From NCBI GenBank assembly GCA_020630355.1, contig JAHDBO010000058.1:1-9509 (forward strand): 9,509 nucleotides of DNA, written 5' to 3'. Positions within the stretch are counted from its first letter, which is position 1, and every line of letters begins with the position of its first letter. The stretch is from Saprospiraceae bacterium (GTDB lineage Bacteria > Bacteroidota > Bacteroidia > Chitinophagales > Saprospiraceae). Made by a program: the position numbers and the translations under genes. Below the pieces are notes generated by a model. That model did no database searches. It had not been told where the DNA came from and saw only the letters and a list, made by a program, of their open reading frames with translations. Positions 1-7,216 of the stretch are shown here, piece by piece.

Positions 1-1369
1 GCTCACCATCTATGAACGTATAGTCGTTTTGTTCCCCTGTAGTTCCTGCTCCTTTCACTTTTCCAATCGTTTCAAACCTTGTACCATCTTCGCTCCGCTC
101 TATGCTGAAGAAATCGTTGTTTTTCTCAGCTGATGTCGACCAAGCAACCAATACCTCACGATTATTCTTAGGAGATGCATTAAAAGATTTCAATTGAATC
201 GGAAGTGGGATACCTGGTCTAAGGACATATAAACCTGTATTGATATCAGAGCTAATTATATTTCCAGAAGGGAAGAACGGATAAGTCCCCCAGTTCCCCT
301 CTGTGCCTGTGTAATTATTATTGTTATCATTAATTTCATAAGTATCGTAGTAAGCTTCTAGCTCTGGTGGCTGAGGAACAAGATTAGTAGAATATAATGG
401 TGCCAAGTCATAAATCGTTGTGCCATCTTCATAGTTTGAAATAACCACTTTGTTCCCTCTCACAAATGGATTATGAGGAGTGACGTTCGTTCTATCAGGA
501 GCTAAAAGAGGTTCTTTGAAGGTGGTTTCCTGAAATATATTGGTAATATTAGAGACGTTCAATACAACTAATGGTTTGCCAGCAGGAACTTCCTCCGCAT
601 AAATCAGGAACTGGTCGTCTTCCGTAATCCAACTACTATGATTATAGCCTCCACTTGCATCATACTTGCTCTTTTCTATCCAAGCTGTAGGATTAGAAGC
701 ATCATAAACGTATAAACCATTATAACCATGACTCGCAAAAGCGATATTATTTTTCACAAAAATATCGTGTATATAACCACCTGACAATTGAGTTTGAGCA
801 AAAGTGGTTTGAAACAATGTAGGGGAAGCAGGATTGCTTAAATCGTAAACTAGAATATTATAATTTGTACCTCCGCTAGTGGCAGAGCCTGCGACATACA
901 AGCGCGCGTTGGCTTCGTCTATAAAAATATTATGAGCTTGAGCGAAAGTACTATTCAACTTGGCTACACGGCTAATGCCACCACCTGAGTCTAGACCACT
1001 CATATCGTAGACCAACAACCCTTCAGAGCCAAATTCCGACACCCCATAAGCATATTTACCATAAGTTTTGAAATCTCTCCAAATACAAGTGCTACCTGGA
1101 GTATCCGAATACACAACAGAGATGTTTAAAGGGTCGGTTACATCTAAAAAGTAGTTCGTTTTGGGTGTTCCAAGAATAGCATATTCTTTTCCATTGGCGT
1201 CCACGTATCCCCATATATCATTATAATAGACACCAGAGGTAGTATTGGACGAAGGACTTCCACCCCACCATCCCATTCTCGGCAAGCCCAATTCTCCTGC
1301 ATTGACCTGAGCATGAAGCGTGATGACAGAAAACAGAAGGCAGACAATAGTAGTAAATTTTAGCTTCAT
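1..1369 (-). CDS. Secreted choice-of-anchor B / LVIVD-repeat protein with probable T9SS C-terminus (3' part outside window)
   Basis: The reading frame is open from an ATG at 1369 to the left edge (456 complete codons, no stop), so the C-terminus is missing. Residues 1-20 are a signal peptide (MKLK, a hydrophobic core, LHA before Gln21), so the product is exported. Residues 50-385 match the choice-of-anchor B pattern (TIGR04312-like, built of LVIVD/beta-propeller repeats): DIWGYVDANGKEYAILG at 51-67, DVTDP at 76-80, WRDFKTYGKYAYGVSE at 97-112, AHNIFID at 145-151, PHNPFVRGNKVVISNY at 298-313, and a WGTYPFFPSGNI segment near 360-371. Residues 388-456 (LPIQLKSFNA, VAWSTSAEKNNDFFSIERS) are the linker that in Bacteroidota usually precedes a type IX secretion sorting domain, so surface attachment or secretion is likely. 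Substrate and function are unknown. The frame was translated by hand. Confidence 0.9.
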   Translation of the reverse strand, partial: MKLKFTTIVCLLFSVITLHAQVNAGELGLPRMGWWGGSPSSNTTSGVYYNDIWGYVDANGKEYAILGTPKTNYFLDVTDPLNISVVYSDTPGSTCIWRDFKTYGKYAYGVSEFGSEGLLVYDMSGLDSGGGISRVAKLNSTFAQAHNIFIDEANARLYVAGSATSGGTNYNILVYDLSNPASPTLFQTTFAQTQLSGGYIHDIFVKNNIAFASHGYNGLYVYDASNPTAWIEKSKYDASGGYNHSSWITEDDQFLIYAEEVPAGKPLVVLNVSNITNIFQETTFKEPLLAPDRTNVTPHNPFVRGNKVVISNYEDGTTIYDLAPLYSTNLVPQPPELEAYYDTYEINDNNNNYTGTEGNWGTYPFFPSGNIISSDINTGLYVLRPGIPLPIQLKSFNASPKNNREVLVAWSTSAEKNNDFFSIERSEDGTRFETIGKVKGAGTTGEQNDYTFIDGE

Positions 1370-1407
1370 TAGTAGTTTGATTAGTAGTGTTTGAAAAGAG
1401 TAGTAGG

Positions 1408-1429
1408 TTCAATGATTAATTTCATTGAA
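1408..1429. repeat. 22-bp dyad in the leader of the anchor-B gene
   Basis: TTCAATGA (1408-1415) and TCATTGAA (1422-1429) are a perfect 8-bp inverted repeat around a 6-base spacer. It lies 39-60 bases upstream of the ATG at 1369 and downstream of the promoter-like element at 1513-1520. It could be an operator or a leader hairpin. No regulator is encoded beside it, and an AT-rich dyad of this size can arise by chance. Confidence 0.4.
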
Positions 1430-1460
1430 TGAGTTGATATAATGAACGTTTTGAAGGGGT

Positions 1461-1476
1461 GGCTTTAGGGAAAGCC
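1461..1476. other. Small perfect hairpin between EamA gene and anchor-B gene
   Basis: GGCTTT and AAAGCC (1461-1466 and 1471-1476) form a 6-bp stem with a 4-base loop, about 60 bases after the EamA stop codon. It could help terminate the EamA transcript or be a leader structure of the next gene. On the minus strand it is followed by ACCCCTTCAAAACG rather than a T-run, so it is not a standard intrinsic terminator. Confidence 0.35.
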
Positions 1477-1512
1477 TGATTGCTTAGTTGTTGTTTGCAG
1501 TCACATAACTAA

Positions 1513-1520
1513 CAAATTTA
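1513..1520 (-). promoter_or_regulatory. Bacteroidota -7 promoter element for the anchor-B gene
   Basis: The minus strand reads TAAATTTG, an exact match to the Bacteroidota -7 consensus TAnnTTTG. No good -33 TTG was seen at the usual spacing; the nearest TTG is about 26 bases upstream. If used, transcription would start near 1507 and leave an unusually long leader of roughly 135-140 bases containing the hairpin at 1461-1476 and the dyad at 1408-1429. Confidence 0.4.
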
Positions 1521-1534
1521 CACCAGTTTGTATT

Positions 1535-2416
1535 CTATTTTTTTGACAAGTAAACGCCAAATAAAATAAAGACCATCCCAATAACATGATAAACAGTAAA
1601 GAGTTCGCCATCTAATGCTCCTAGAAAAACAGCAATGCAAGGAATAATATAACTGACCGTTGATGCAAAAACAGGTGTGGTTATTTGTACCAGTTTAAAA
1701 TATAATACAGAAGCTATCACCGTCCCAAAAACGGCTAGTAAAGTAATAAATCCTAGGGCGGTCCAGCCCCCTGGATTCGTCTCTAATACAGAAAACACTC
1801 CAGAGTTAAGCAATAATATGGTACTTGGTATGCCTACTAGGGTAAAAGCGACAGCACTAATGGTGAGGGGCTTTTCTTCTTGGAGGGAGGCTTTTATCGT
1901 ATTGGCACTGTAGGCATATAGAGCGGTAGCCAATACGACCAGCAGGGCATAGTACGCGCTGCCACTGATACCAGCCTCTTTGCCAAAAAACACTAGGAAC
2001 AATGCACCAAATAGACCAATCCCGATCCCTATAGCTTGGCGTTTGATAATCTTAAAATCAAAAACGAGGACTCCTAACACTAGCGTAAAAAGAGGGGTGA
2101 GCGAGCTTAGAATCCCAGTAACAGAACTGCTGATTTGTGTTTGTGCCATCGCATACAGAAAAGCTGGGATACCAGAACCTGCAAAGCCTACAATAGCATA
2201 GTATTTGAGTTTATTCCACTTGATTTCCTTATATCGCATGATAAAAAAAGGGAAAAAACACAATGCCGAAATACTAATCCGTAAATACGCCAACTGATTG
2301 GGAGAAAAAGCAACCAAGCCTTTTTTTATGAATAGGTAAGAGGAACCCCAGGTCAGGCCTAGCACCGCTAGCAATAACCAAGCATAAACTTTACCTTGTT
2401 TTTTATTTTGATTCAA
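1535..2416 (-). CDS. EamA-domain (DMT superfamily) transporter, TTG start
   Basis: This is an inner-membrane protein of the drug/metabolite transporter superfamily with about ten hydrophobic segments in two EamA halves, 293 residues as annotated, which is normal for the family. The first helix carries the typical WGSSYLFIKKGL motif. The first half has the SSLTPLFTLVLGVLVF segment (residues about 103-118); the second half has a matching SYIIPCIAVFLGALDGE segment before its last helix. Substrates in this family range from amino acids and nucleosides to drugs and cannot be told here. The frame extends upstream to an ATG at 2572, but that would run through the rsmE start region and add a polar 52-residue tail. 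No ATG lies between the tail and helix 1. The TTG at 2416 sits just after a TATATTTG promoter element and gives a family-length N-terminus (LNQNKKQGKVYAW, with the first residue read as Met). It is divergent from rsmE. Family is secure; the start is inferred. Confidence 0.88.
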   Translation of the reverse strand: MNQNKKQGKVYAWLLLAVLGLTWGSSYLFIKKGLVAFSPNQLAYLRISISALCFFPFFIMRYKEIKWNKLKYYAIVGFAGSGIPAFLYAMAQTQISSSVTGILSSLTPLFTLVLGVLVFDFKIIKRQAIGIGIGLFGALFLVFFGKEAGISGSAYYALLVVLATALYAYSANTIKASLQEEKPLTISAVAFTLVGIPSTILLLNSGVFSVLETNPGGWTALGFITLLAVFGTVIASVLYFKLVQITTPVFASTVSYIIPCIAVFLGALDGELFTVYHVIGMVFILFGVYLSKK

Positions 2417-2436
2417 GTAGTTATTTTTGAGCTTTG

Positions 2437-2444
2437 CAAATATA
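2437..2444 (-). promoter_or_regulatory. -7 promoter element for the EamA transporter
   Basis: The minus strand reads TATATTTG, an exact TAnnTTTG match, ending about 20 bases before the proposed TTG start at 2416. This leaves a short A-rich leader without a Shine-Dalgarno sequence, as is common in Bacteroidota. A clear -33 element was not found. The element lies inside the longer reading frame that begins at 2572, which argues against that longer start. Confidence 0.45.
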
Positions 2445-2445
2445 G

Positions 2446-2473
2446 TTGACTTCCTCTTGAATGAAGAATTTTG
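2446..2473 (+). promoter_or_regulatory. rsmE: Possible -33/-7 promoter for rsmE-DUF4159
   Basis: TTG at 2446-2448 and GAATTTTG at 2466-2473 (one mismatch to TAnnTTTG) are 17 bases apart, near the lower end of Bacteroidota spacing. The second element ends 10 bases before the ATG at 2484, implying a very short leader. This is a weak match and mainly a position-based call. Confidence 0.3.
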
Positions 2474-2483
2474 ATTTTTTGAA

Positions 2484-3194
2484 ATGAATCTCTTTTTTAC
2501 GACCGATATTGATGGCGATTTAGCGCGCTTCCACGAGGAAGAATCCAGACACCTTGCACAAGTACTCCGCAAGAGCGTCGGTGACGAAATTCACCTCATC
2601 AACGGGCAAGGTCTTTTTGCGAAAGCCATCCTTCAGAGTGTTCATAAAAAAGAATGTCTTGCTCAAATCGTAGAGCGTCAACAGAATTACAATGAGCGGG
2701 CTTTCCAACTCCATATCGCCATAGCACCTACAAAGAACATCAATAGACTAGAATGGTTCTTAGAAAAAGTAACTGAAATTGGCATAGACTCCGTCGCGCT
2801 CCTGCTTTGCGAACGCTCCGAGCGCAAGAAAGTCCGCCTCGACCGATTGAACAAAATCGTCCTTTCGGCGACCAAACAATCCTTGAAGGCGTATTTGCCC
2901 ACTATTGTAGACTTGACTCCTTTTGAGGCTTTTGTAAAACAACATTTTCCGAAAGGAACAAAAAAATGTATAGCTTGGTGCGATTACACCAATAATCAAC
3001 ACCTCAAACACAACTACCAAGCAAAAGAAGACGTTATAATCCTCATAGGACCTGAAGGCGACTTTAGTCCCAAGGAAGTGCAGCTGGCTTTGGAGAACGG
3101 CTTTTCCCCTATCGGCTTGGGCAAGCAACGACTTAGAACGGAAACGGCTGGCATCACCGCTTGTGCCATCATCAACACAATTAACGAAACATGA
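2484..3194 (+). CDS. rsmE: 16S rRNA (uracil-1498-N3)-methyltransferase RsmE
   Basis: This cytosolic SPOUT-class enzyme uses S-adenosylmethionine to methylate N3 of U1498 in 16S rRNA of the small ribosomal subunit. At 236 residues it has the usual length. The N-terminal PUA-like part covers about 1-70 (HEEESRHLAQVLRKSVGDEIHLINGQG at 17-43). The trefoil-knot methyltransferase part follows: APTKNINRLEWFLEKVTEIG (81-100), ERSERKK (110-116), SATKQSLKAYLP (128-139), and the cofactor-binding knot motifs IGPEGDFS (188-195) and LGKQRLRTETA (212-222). The ATG at 2484 starts directly with MNLFF, typical for Bacteroidota RsmE. Its stop overlaps the start of the DUF4159 gene by ATGA, so the two are probably co-translated. 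It is divergent from the EamA gene, with a 67-bp spacer if that gene starts at 2416. Confidence 0.96.
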   Translation: MNLFFTTDIDGDLARFHEEESRHLAQVLRKSVGDEIHLINGQGLFAKAILQSVHKKECLAQIVERQQNYNERAFQLHIAIAPTKNINRLEWFLEKVTEIGIDSVALLLCERSERKKVRLDRLNKIVLSATKQSLKAYLPTIVDLTPFEAFVKQHFPKGTKKCIAWCDYTNNQHLKHNYQAKEDVIILIGPEGDFSPKEVQLALENGFSPIGLGKQRLRTETAGITACAIINTINET

Positions 3195-3856
3195 GAAAAA
3201 TAGTACTTATATTTTTGCTAGGAGCTTTTTTGATTTTATCGGCTTTCAACAATTCTAAACCTAGCCTGAAACTAGCCTTACTAAAATATAGCGGAGGAGG
3301 TGACTGGTATGCCAATCCTACGGCATTACCTAATCTAGCCGACTTTTGCAACGATATGCTAGGCACTAATTTTGACAAAGATTATGCGACCGTCGAAGTA
3401 GGCAGTGCCGAGCTGTTCAATTATCCATTCGTTCACATGACAGGACATGGCAATGTGGTTTTTTCGGATGCTGATGCGGAAAATCTGCGCAACTACCTGA
3501 TGGCAGGCGGTTTCTTGCATATAGATGATAATTATGGTATGGACCCTTATGTGCGAACCGCTATGAAAAAGGTTTTTCCTGAATTGGAATTGATAGAATT
3601 GCCTTTTAATCATCCTATTTATAAACAAAAATTTACCTTCCCGAATGGTCTGCCCAAAATCCACAAACACGATGACAAACCTTCGCAAGGTTTTGGTCTA
3701 ATTTGGGAAGGGCGTCTAGTGTGTTACTACACCTTTGAGACAGACTTGGGGGACGGTTGGGAAGACCCTGAAGTCCATAAAGACCCAGCCGATTTGAGAA
3801 GAAAATCATTGGAAATGGGGGCTAATATCGTACAGTTTGCATTCGAGCAGGGCTAA
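3191..3856 (+). CDS. DUF4159 domain-containing protein
   Basis: A 221-residue protein whose body is a DUF4159 domain of unknown function. The N-terminus (MRKIVLIFLLGAFLILSAF) is a signal peptide or membrane anchor, placing the domain outside the cytoplasm. Conserved features visible are YSGGGDWYANP (33-43), FVHMTGHG (80-87), GGFLHIDDNYG (106-116), LPFNHPIY (137-144) and DLGDGWED (185-192). DUF4159 is related to class I glutamine-amidotransferase-like folds, but I see no complete Cys-His-Glu catalytic set, so enzymatic activity is doubtful. The ATG overlaps the rsmE stop (ATGA at 3191-3194), which suggests translational coupling and fixes the start. The gene ends 3 bp from the stop of the convergent PspC gene. 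Confidence 0.92.
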   Translation: MRKIVLIFLLGAFLILSAFNNSKPSLKLALLKYSGGGDWYANPTALPNLADFCNDMLGTNFDKDYATVEVGSAELFNYPFVHMTGHGNVVFSDADAENLRNYLMAGGFLHIDDNYGMDPYVRTAMKKVFPELELIELPFNHPIYKQKFTFPNGLPKIHKHDDKPSQGFGLIWEGRLVCYYTFETDLGDGWEDPEVHKDPADLRRKSLEMGANIVQFAFEQG

Positions 3857-3859
3857 CAA

Positions 3860-4084
3860 TCAAGAAACAACCTCACGAATGGCATTGCGTTTTTCCCGTA
3901 CATAACGACGGATATTCAACCAGAAAGCGGCAAATAGGTACAATATAATAGGTGAACCCATCGCCACAAAAGATAGGTATATAAAATACAAGCGTACCCT
4001 AGCAGAAGAGATACTCATTTTCTCTCCCAAATAAGAGCAGACGCCAAAGGCCGACTGCTCCATATAGTCTTTGATCTTTTCCAT
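3860..4084 (-). CDS. Small PspC-domain membrane protein
   Basis: A 74-residue protein made almost entirely of a PspC domain. AFGVCSYLGEKMSISSARVRLYFIYLSF (12-39) matches the family's amphipathic start, and the following MGSPIILYLFAAFWL (42-56) forms the hydrophobic membrane segment, followed by a basic tail (RRYVREKRNAIREVV). In Enterobacteria PspC senses envelope stress and controls PspA; in Bacteroidota such short stand-alone versions are common and their role is unclear. No pspA or pspB is nearby. The ATG at 4084 is the only sensible start. No strong promoter motif was seen upstream. It converges on the DUF4159 gene with a 3-bp gap. Confidence 0.88.
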   Translation of the reverse strand: MEKIKDYMEQSAFGVCSYLGEKMSISSARVRLYFIYLSFVAMGSPIILYLFAAFWLNIRRYVREKRNAIREVVS

Positions 4085-4303
4085 ATCGCATCTAATTCTT
4101 TCGGTTCAAAAACTCAACAAGGATTTTTAGGCTTTGTTTAAACAGACATCTATCCTATTTTATCTCCTATCAGAAATCCTTTATCCGAAAATAAGAAACT
4201 TTGATATAAATAATTGTAGTAAGCGTGGCTGCAATCGTTTTTTTGTACTTATTATTTGAAGGTTTTACACCTAATGAAGTATTATTTAGTAGAAATAGCT
4301 TGT
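4085..4303. other. 219-bp divergent intergenic region (PspC / TolC)
   Basis: This AT-rich spacer must hold the promoters for the PspC gene (minus) and the TolC-adaptor pair (plus). I found no exact TAnnTTTG element on either strand. Near matches are AAACTTTG at 4195-4202 (one mismatch) and TATTATTTG at 4250-4258 (an extra base between TA and TTTG), both on the plus strand. No RNA gene, repeat or good hairpin was seen. Confidence 0.5.
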
Positions 4304-5725
4304 ATGAAACATAAAATCGGTCTTAGTTTCCTTCTTTTGTTTTTCGCATTCTCCAATCTAATGGCTCAAAATATCTGGTCATTGGAGAAGTGTGTCCAAC
4401 ATGCACAAGACAATAACATCTCTGTTAAACAGACAGCAATTGCTATTGCCAATGCAGAAATCCAACATGTCCAAAACAAAGCTGCCTGGCATCCCAATGC
4501 CAATTTCGGAGGTAGTTTTGGTGTCAATTTAGGACGTAGCATCGACCCTACAACTAATACCTTTGAAACACAAACCAGTAACTTTAATGGTTGGCAATTC
4601 TCTACTGGTGCCCCAATTTATCAAGGCGGAAGAATCAAAAATTCTATCAAGCAAAGTGAAATGGATTTGGAAGCGTCGAAGTATGATGCGGAACAGACCA
4701 TAAGAGATATTTCTTTGAATGTTGCCACTCAATATCTAAATATCTTATTTGCAGAAGAGAACCTAGTCATCGCCGAAAACCGATTGAAATTATCCAATGA
4801 GCAATTAGCACAAACGGAAAAACTGATTCGTGCTGGTGCTGTCCCTGCTGCCAATCGATACGACCTCGAAGCACAGATTGCACGGGACGAACAAAATTTG
4901 ACCTCTTCTCAAAACAACTTGGAAATTGCATATTTAGCCTTGAAGCAATCTCTTTTTCTGGAGCCTGATTACGACTTGAGCATAGAGCGTATCAATATCG
5001 ATGTACCTGTAGAAAACATTGATAACTTGAGCCTAAGAGAAGTGTACGAGCGGGCCATTCAAAGCGAAGCTTCCATTAAAGCAGGAGATTTCAGGGTCAA
5101 AAGTGCTGACATAAGTATTGACATTGCTAAAGCTGGGCAACGACCTTCTCTCAGCCTTTCTGCCAATGTATCTTCTAACTATTCTTCTTTTGGACGTGAG
5201 GTTGTAGGTGTGGAGACGGGTTTCAATGAAATTCCAATCCAAATTATGGGCAATACAGTGGATATAGGATTTCCAACTTCCAGTCCCATTTTTGAAGACC
5301 AAGCCTATTTTGACCAACTCAATCAAAACCTTGGTGGGGGTATTTCTGCAACGCTACAAGTTCCTATTTATAATCGAAAAACGGTACGGAGCAATATCGA
5401 ACGTTCTAAACTAAATGTAGAGAACCTCAAATTACAAAATGAACAATTGAAGCAACAGCTGAAAACAAACGTTCAATCTGCTCTAGCCAATGCGAAAGCG
5501 GCCAAGAAGACATACGAATCTGCTCAAAAATCTATTGAAGCCTCCAAAATTGCTTTTGAAAATGCAGAAAAACGCTATAAGGTAGGTGCTATCAATAGTT
5601 TAGAATTGACCACTGCTAGAAATAACTTTGATGCCGCCAATTCAGAATTGATCCGTTCAAAGTTTGACTACATTTTCAAATTAAAAGTCGTTGATTTTTA
5701 TATGGGTAAAAAACTCTCATTATAA
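4304..5725 (+). CDS. TolC-family outer membrane efflux protein
   Basis: This is the outer-membrane channel component of a tripartite export system. The proposed start gives a clean signal peptide (MKHKIGLSFLLLFFAFSNLMA, cleavage before Gln22). The frame extends to a TTG at 4256 and an ATG at 4274, but these would place a hydrophobic, Cys- and Glu-containing stretch before the signal peptide. The 473-residue product has the duplicated OEP layout: SLEKCVQHAQDNN (26-38) starts the first helical hairpin, GAPIYQGGRIKNSI (102-115) is repeated as LQVPIYNRKTVRSNI (351-365), and the LIRAGAVPAANRYDLEAQIA segment (174-193) mirrors RYKVGAINSLELTTARN (424-440). The region around 296-340 is an extra loop often longer in Bacteroidota. 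The adaptor gene follows 59 bp downstream on the same strand, so they are very likely an operon. The exported substrate is unknown. Confidence 0.93.
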   Translation: MKHKIGLSFLLLFFAFSNLMAQNIWSLEKCVQHAQDNNISVKQTAIAIANAEIQHVQNKAAWHPNANFGGSFGVNLGRSIDPTTNTFETQTSNFNGWQFSTGAPIYQGGRIKNSIKQSEMDLEASKYDAEQTIRDISLNVATQYLNILFAEENLVIAENRLKLSNEQLAQTEKLIRAGAVPAANRYDLEAQIARDEQNLTSSQNNLEIAYLALKQSLFLEPDYDLSIERINIDVPVENIDNLSLREVYERAIQSEASIKAGDFRVKSADISIDIAKAGQRPSLSLSANVSSNYSSFGREVVGVETGFNEIPIQIMGNTVDIGFPTSSPIFEDQAYFDQLNQNLGGGISATLQVPIYNRKTVRSNIERSKLNVENLKLQNEQLKQQLKTNVQSALANAKAAKKTYESAQKSIEASKIAFENAEKRYKVGAINSLELTTARNNFDAANSELIRSKFDYIFKLKVVDFYMGKKLSL

Positions 5726-5784
5726 ATCTGTCGAAACATCTACTTATCACCTTCATCTATTCATTCAACTCTCAACAATAAAAA

Positions 5785-7200
5785 ATGGCAAAGCGAAAAA
5801 AGAGTTTTACTTGGTTATATATCGTCCTAGGTATTGCCGCAGTCGGTTTGATAGCAATGTCCGTCATGCGTCAGCAAAGCAAACCAAAAGGAACTAAAGT
5901 CAGCGTAGAAAAAGCGGAGAAGAGAACCATTAAAGAAACTGTAGCGGCTAGTGGAAAAATCTACCCAGAAGTAGAAGTCAATATCAGTTCTGATGTATCA
6001 GGGGAGATTGTTGATTTATACGTCGAAGAAGGGGATTCTGTCACAGTGGGACAGTTGCTTTTGAAAATCGACCCCGATGTTTTCAAATCAACGGTGGAAC
6101 GAGTTGAAGCTAATGTCAATAATTCAAAGGCTCAATTGGCTAACTCTAATGCAGGAGTCTCTAGGGCACGAGCCCAAATCGAACAGGGCAAGGCATCTGT
6201 CCAACAATTGGAAGCTCAGATTGCCAATCAAAGAGCCATTCATAAAAGAAACACACAGCTCCACAAAGAGGAGGTTATCTCTGATGCGGATTTTGAAGCA
6301 TCTCAGGCTTCGCTGCGTTCTTTAGAGGCTAATTTGGCATCTTCTCAGGCTAATCTTCGCTCTTTTGAGGCAAGCCTAGAATCTGCTAGGCAGCAGGCGA
6401 AAGCAGCGGAGTTTAGCGTTAAAGGGGCAGAAGCCTCCTTGAAAGAGGCTCGTACTAGCTTGAAGCGTACGGCGATTTATGCCCCCATGAGCGGCATTGT
6501 CTCAAGGTTGAGCGTTGAAAAAGGGGAGCGCGTGGTAGGGACGGCTCAAATGACTGGTACGGAAATCATGCGTATCGCCAACATGAGCAAGATGGAGATT
6601 CAAGTTGACGTTTCTGAAAATGATGTCCTGAGAGTTTCATTGAACGACCCTGTGGAAATAGAAGTAGATGCTTATTTGGATAAGAAATTTACTGGAAAAG
6701 TGACCGAAATTGCCAACTCTGCTGCTAATGTCGGCTCTGTGACCGCCAGTACAGACCAAGTGACCAACTTTGTGGTGAAGGTTCGTTTTGATAGGGAATC
6801 CTATCAGGACTTAATGAAAGAGGGCAGTCGTTTTCCATTCCGTCCAGGGATGTCTGGCTCTGTTGAAATCAGTACACGCATCGAAGAGGATGTACTGAGT
6901 GTGCCTATCCAAGCGGTAACAATAAGAGAGGACAAAAAGAAAGGTGAAGACCAAGATAAAAAAGCAAAGAAAGAAGAAGATGAAATTCAGGAAGTTATCT
7001 TTATTGCTTCTGGGGATACCGTCAGAATGGCCGAAGTAAAAACAGGGATACAAGATGATACCTATATTCAAATCCTTTCTGGATTGGATGCCGAAGAAGA
7101 AGTTGTCACTGGACCTTACTCTGCGGTATCCAAAACCTTGAAAGCTGGTAATAAGATCAATATTTCCAAAAAAGACGATTTGTATAAAAAAGAAGAGTAA
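5785..7200 (+). CDS. Periplasmic adaptor (HlyD/MacA-type membrane fusion protein)
   Basis: This adaptor links an inner-membrane pump to the TolC-type channel encoded just upstream. The N-terminus has a basic cytosolic start (MAKRKK) and one transmembrane helix (about 9-28). The barrel-sandwich/lipoyl half-motifs are at about 56-100 (ASGKIYPEVEVNISSDVSGEI, VEEGDSVTVGQLLLKIDPD) and 229-268 (APMSGIVSRLSVEKGERVVG), separated by a long alpha-helical coiled coil (100-228). A beta-barrel domain follows (about 270-365) and then a membrane-proximal domain with VLSVPIQAV (370-378). A highly charged Lys/Glu insert (381-401) interrupts the last domain. Residues 173-186 and 187-200 are a tandem duplication in the coiled coil. 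The 471-residue length is normal to slightly long. MacA-type is favoured over RND-type by the long coiled coil, but no pump gene is adjacent to settle it. Confidence 0.92.
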   Translation: MAKRKKSFTWLYIVLGIAAVGLIAMSVMRQQSKPKGTKVSVEKAEKRTIKETVAASGKIYPEVEVNISSDVSGEIVDLYVEEGDSVTVGQLLLKIDPDVFKSTVERVEANVNNSKAQLANSNAGVSRARAQIEQGKASVQQLEAQIANQRAIHKRNTQLHKEEVISDADFEASQASLRSLEANLASSQANLRSFEASLESARQQAKAAEFSVKGAEASLKEARTSLKRTAIYAPMSGIVSRLSVEKGERVVGTAQMTGTEIMRIANMSKMEIQVDVSENDVLRVSLNDPVEIEVDAYLDKKFTGKVTEIANSAANVGSVTASTDQVTNFVVKVRFDRESYQDLMKEGSRFPFRPGMSGSVEISTRIEEDVLSVPIQAVTIREDKKKGEDQDKKAKKEEDEIQEVIFIASGDTVRMAEVKTGIQDDTYIQILSGLDAEEEVVTGPYSAVSKTLKAGNKINISKKDDLYKKEE

Positions 7201-7216
7201 GTATTTTGGAAGTACT

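Noticed and set aside
1221..1412. Minus-strand frame beginning at 1412 ahead of the anchor-B gene
   Set aside because: It is out of frame with the long open frame from 1369, shows no family similarity, and overlaps the signal-peptide coding region.
2417..2572. 52-residue N-terminal extension of the EamA transporter starting at ATG 2572
   Set aside because: It overlaps rsmE on the other strand and the TATATTTG promoter element, is polar and Ser/Lys-rich, and is not expected in this family.
2760..3128. 122-codon minus-strand frame inside rsmE
   Set aside because: It is fully contained in a secure conserved gene, has no recognisable domain and looks like an antisense shadow. The same applies to 3359-3688 (minus) and 8017-8352 (plus).
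4256..4303. Upstream TTG (4256) or ATG (4274) start for the TolC gene
   Set aside because: They would bury a standard signal peptide that begins at ATG 4304.
4085..4303. Small gene or RNA in the PspC/TolC spacer
   Set aside because: No frame with a start and plausible composition, no conserved stem and no tRNA-like cloverleaf could be found.
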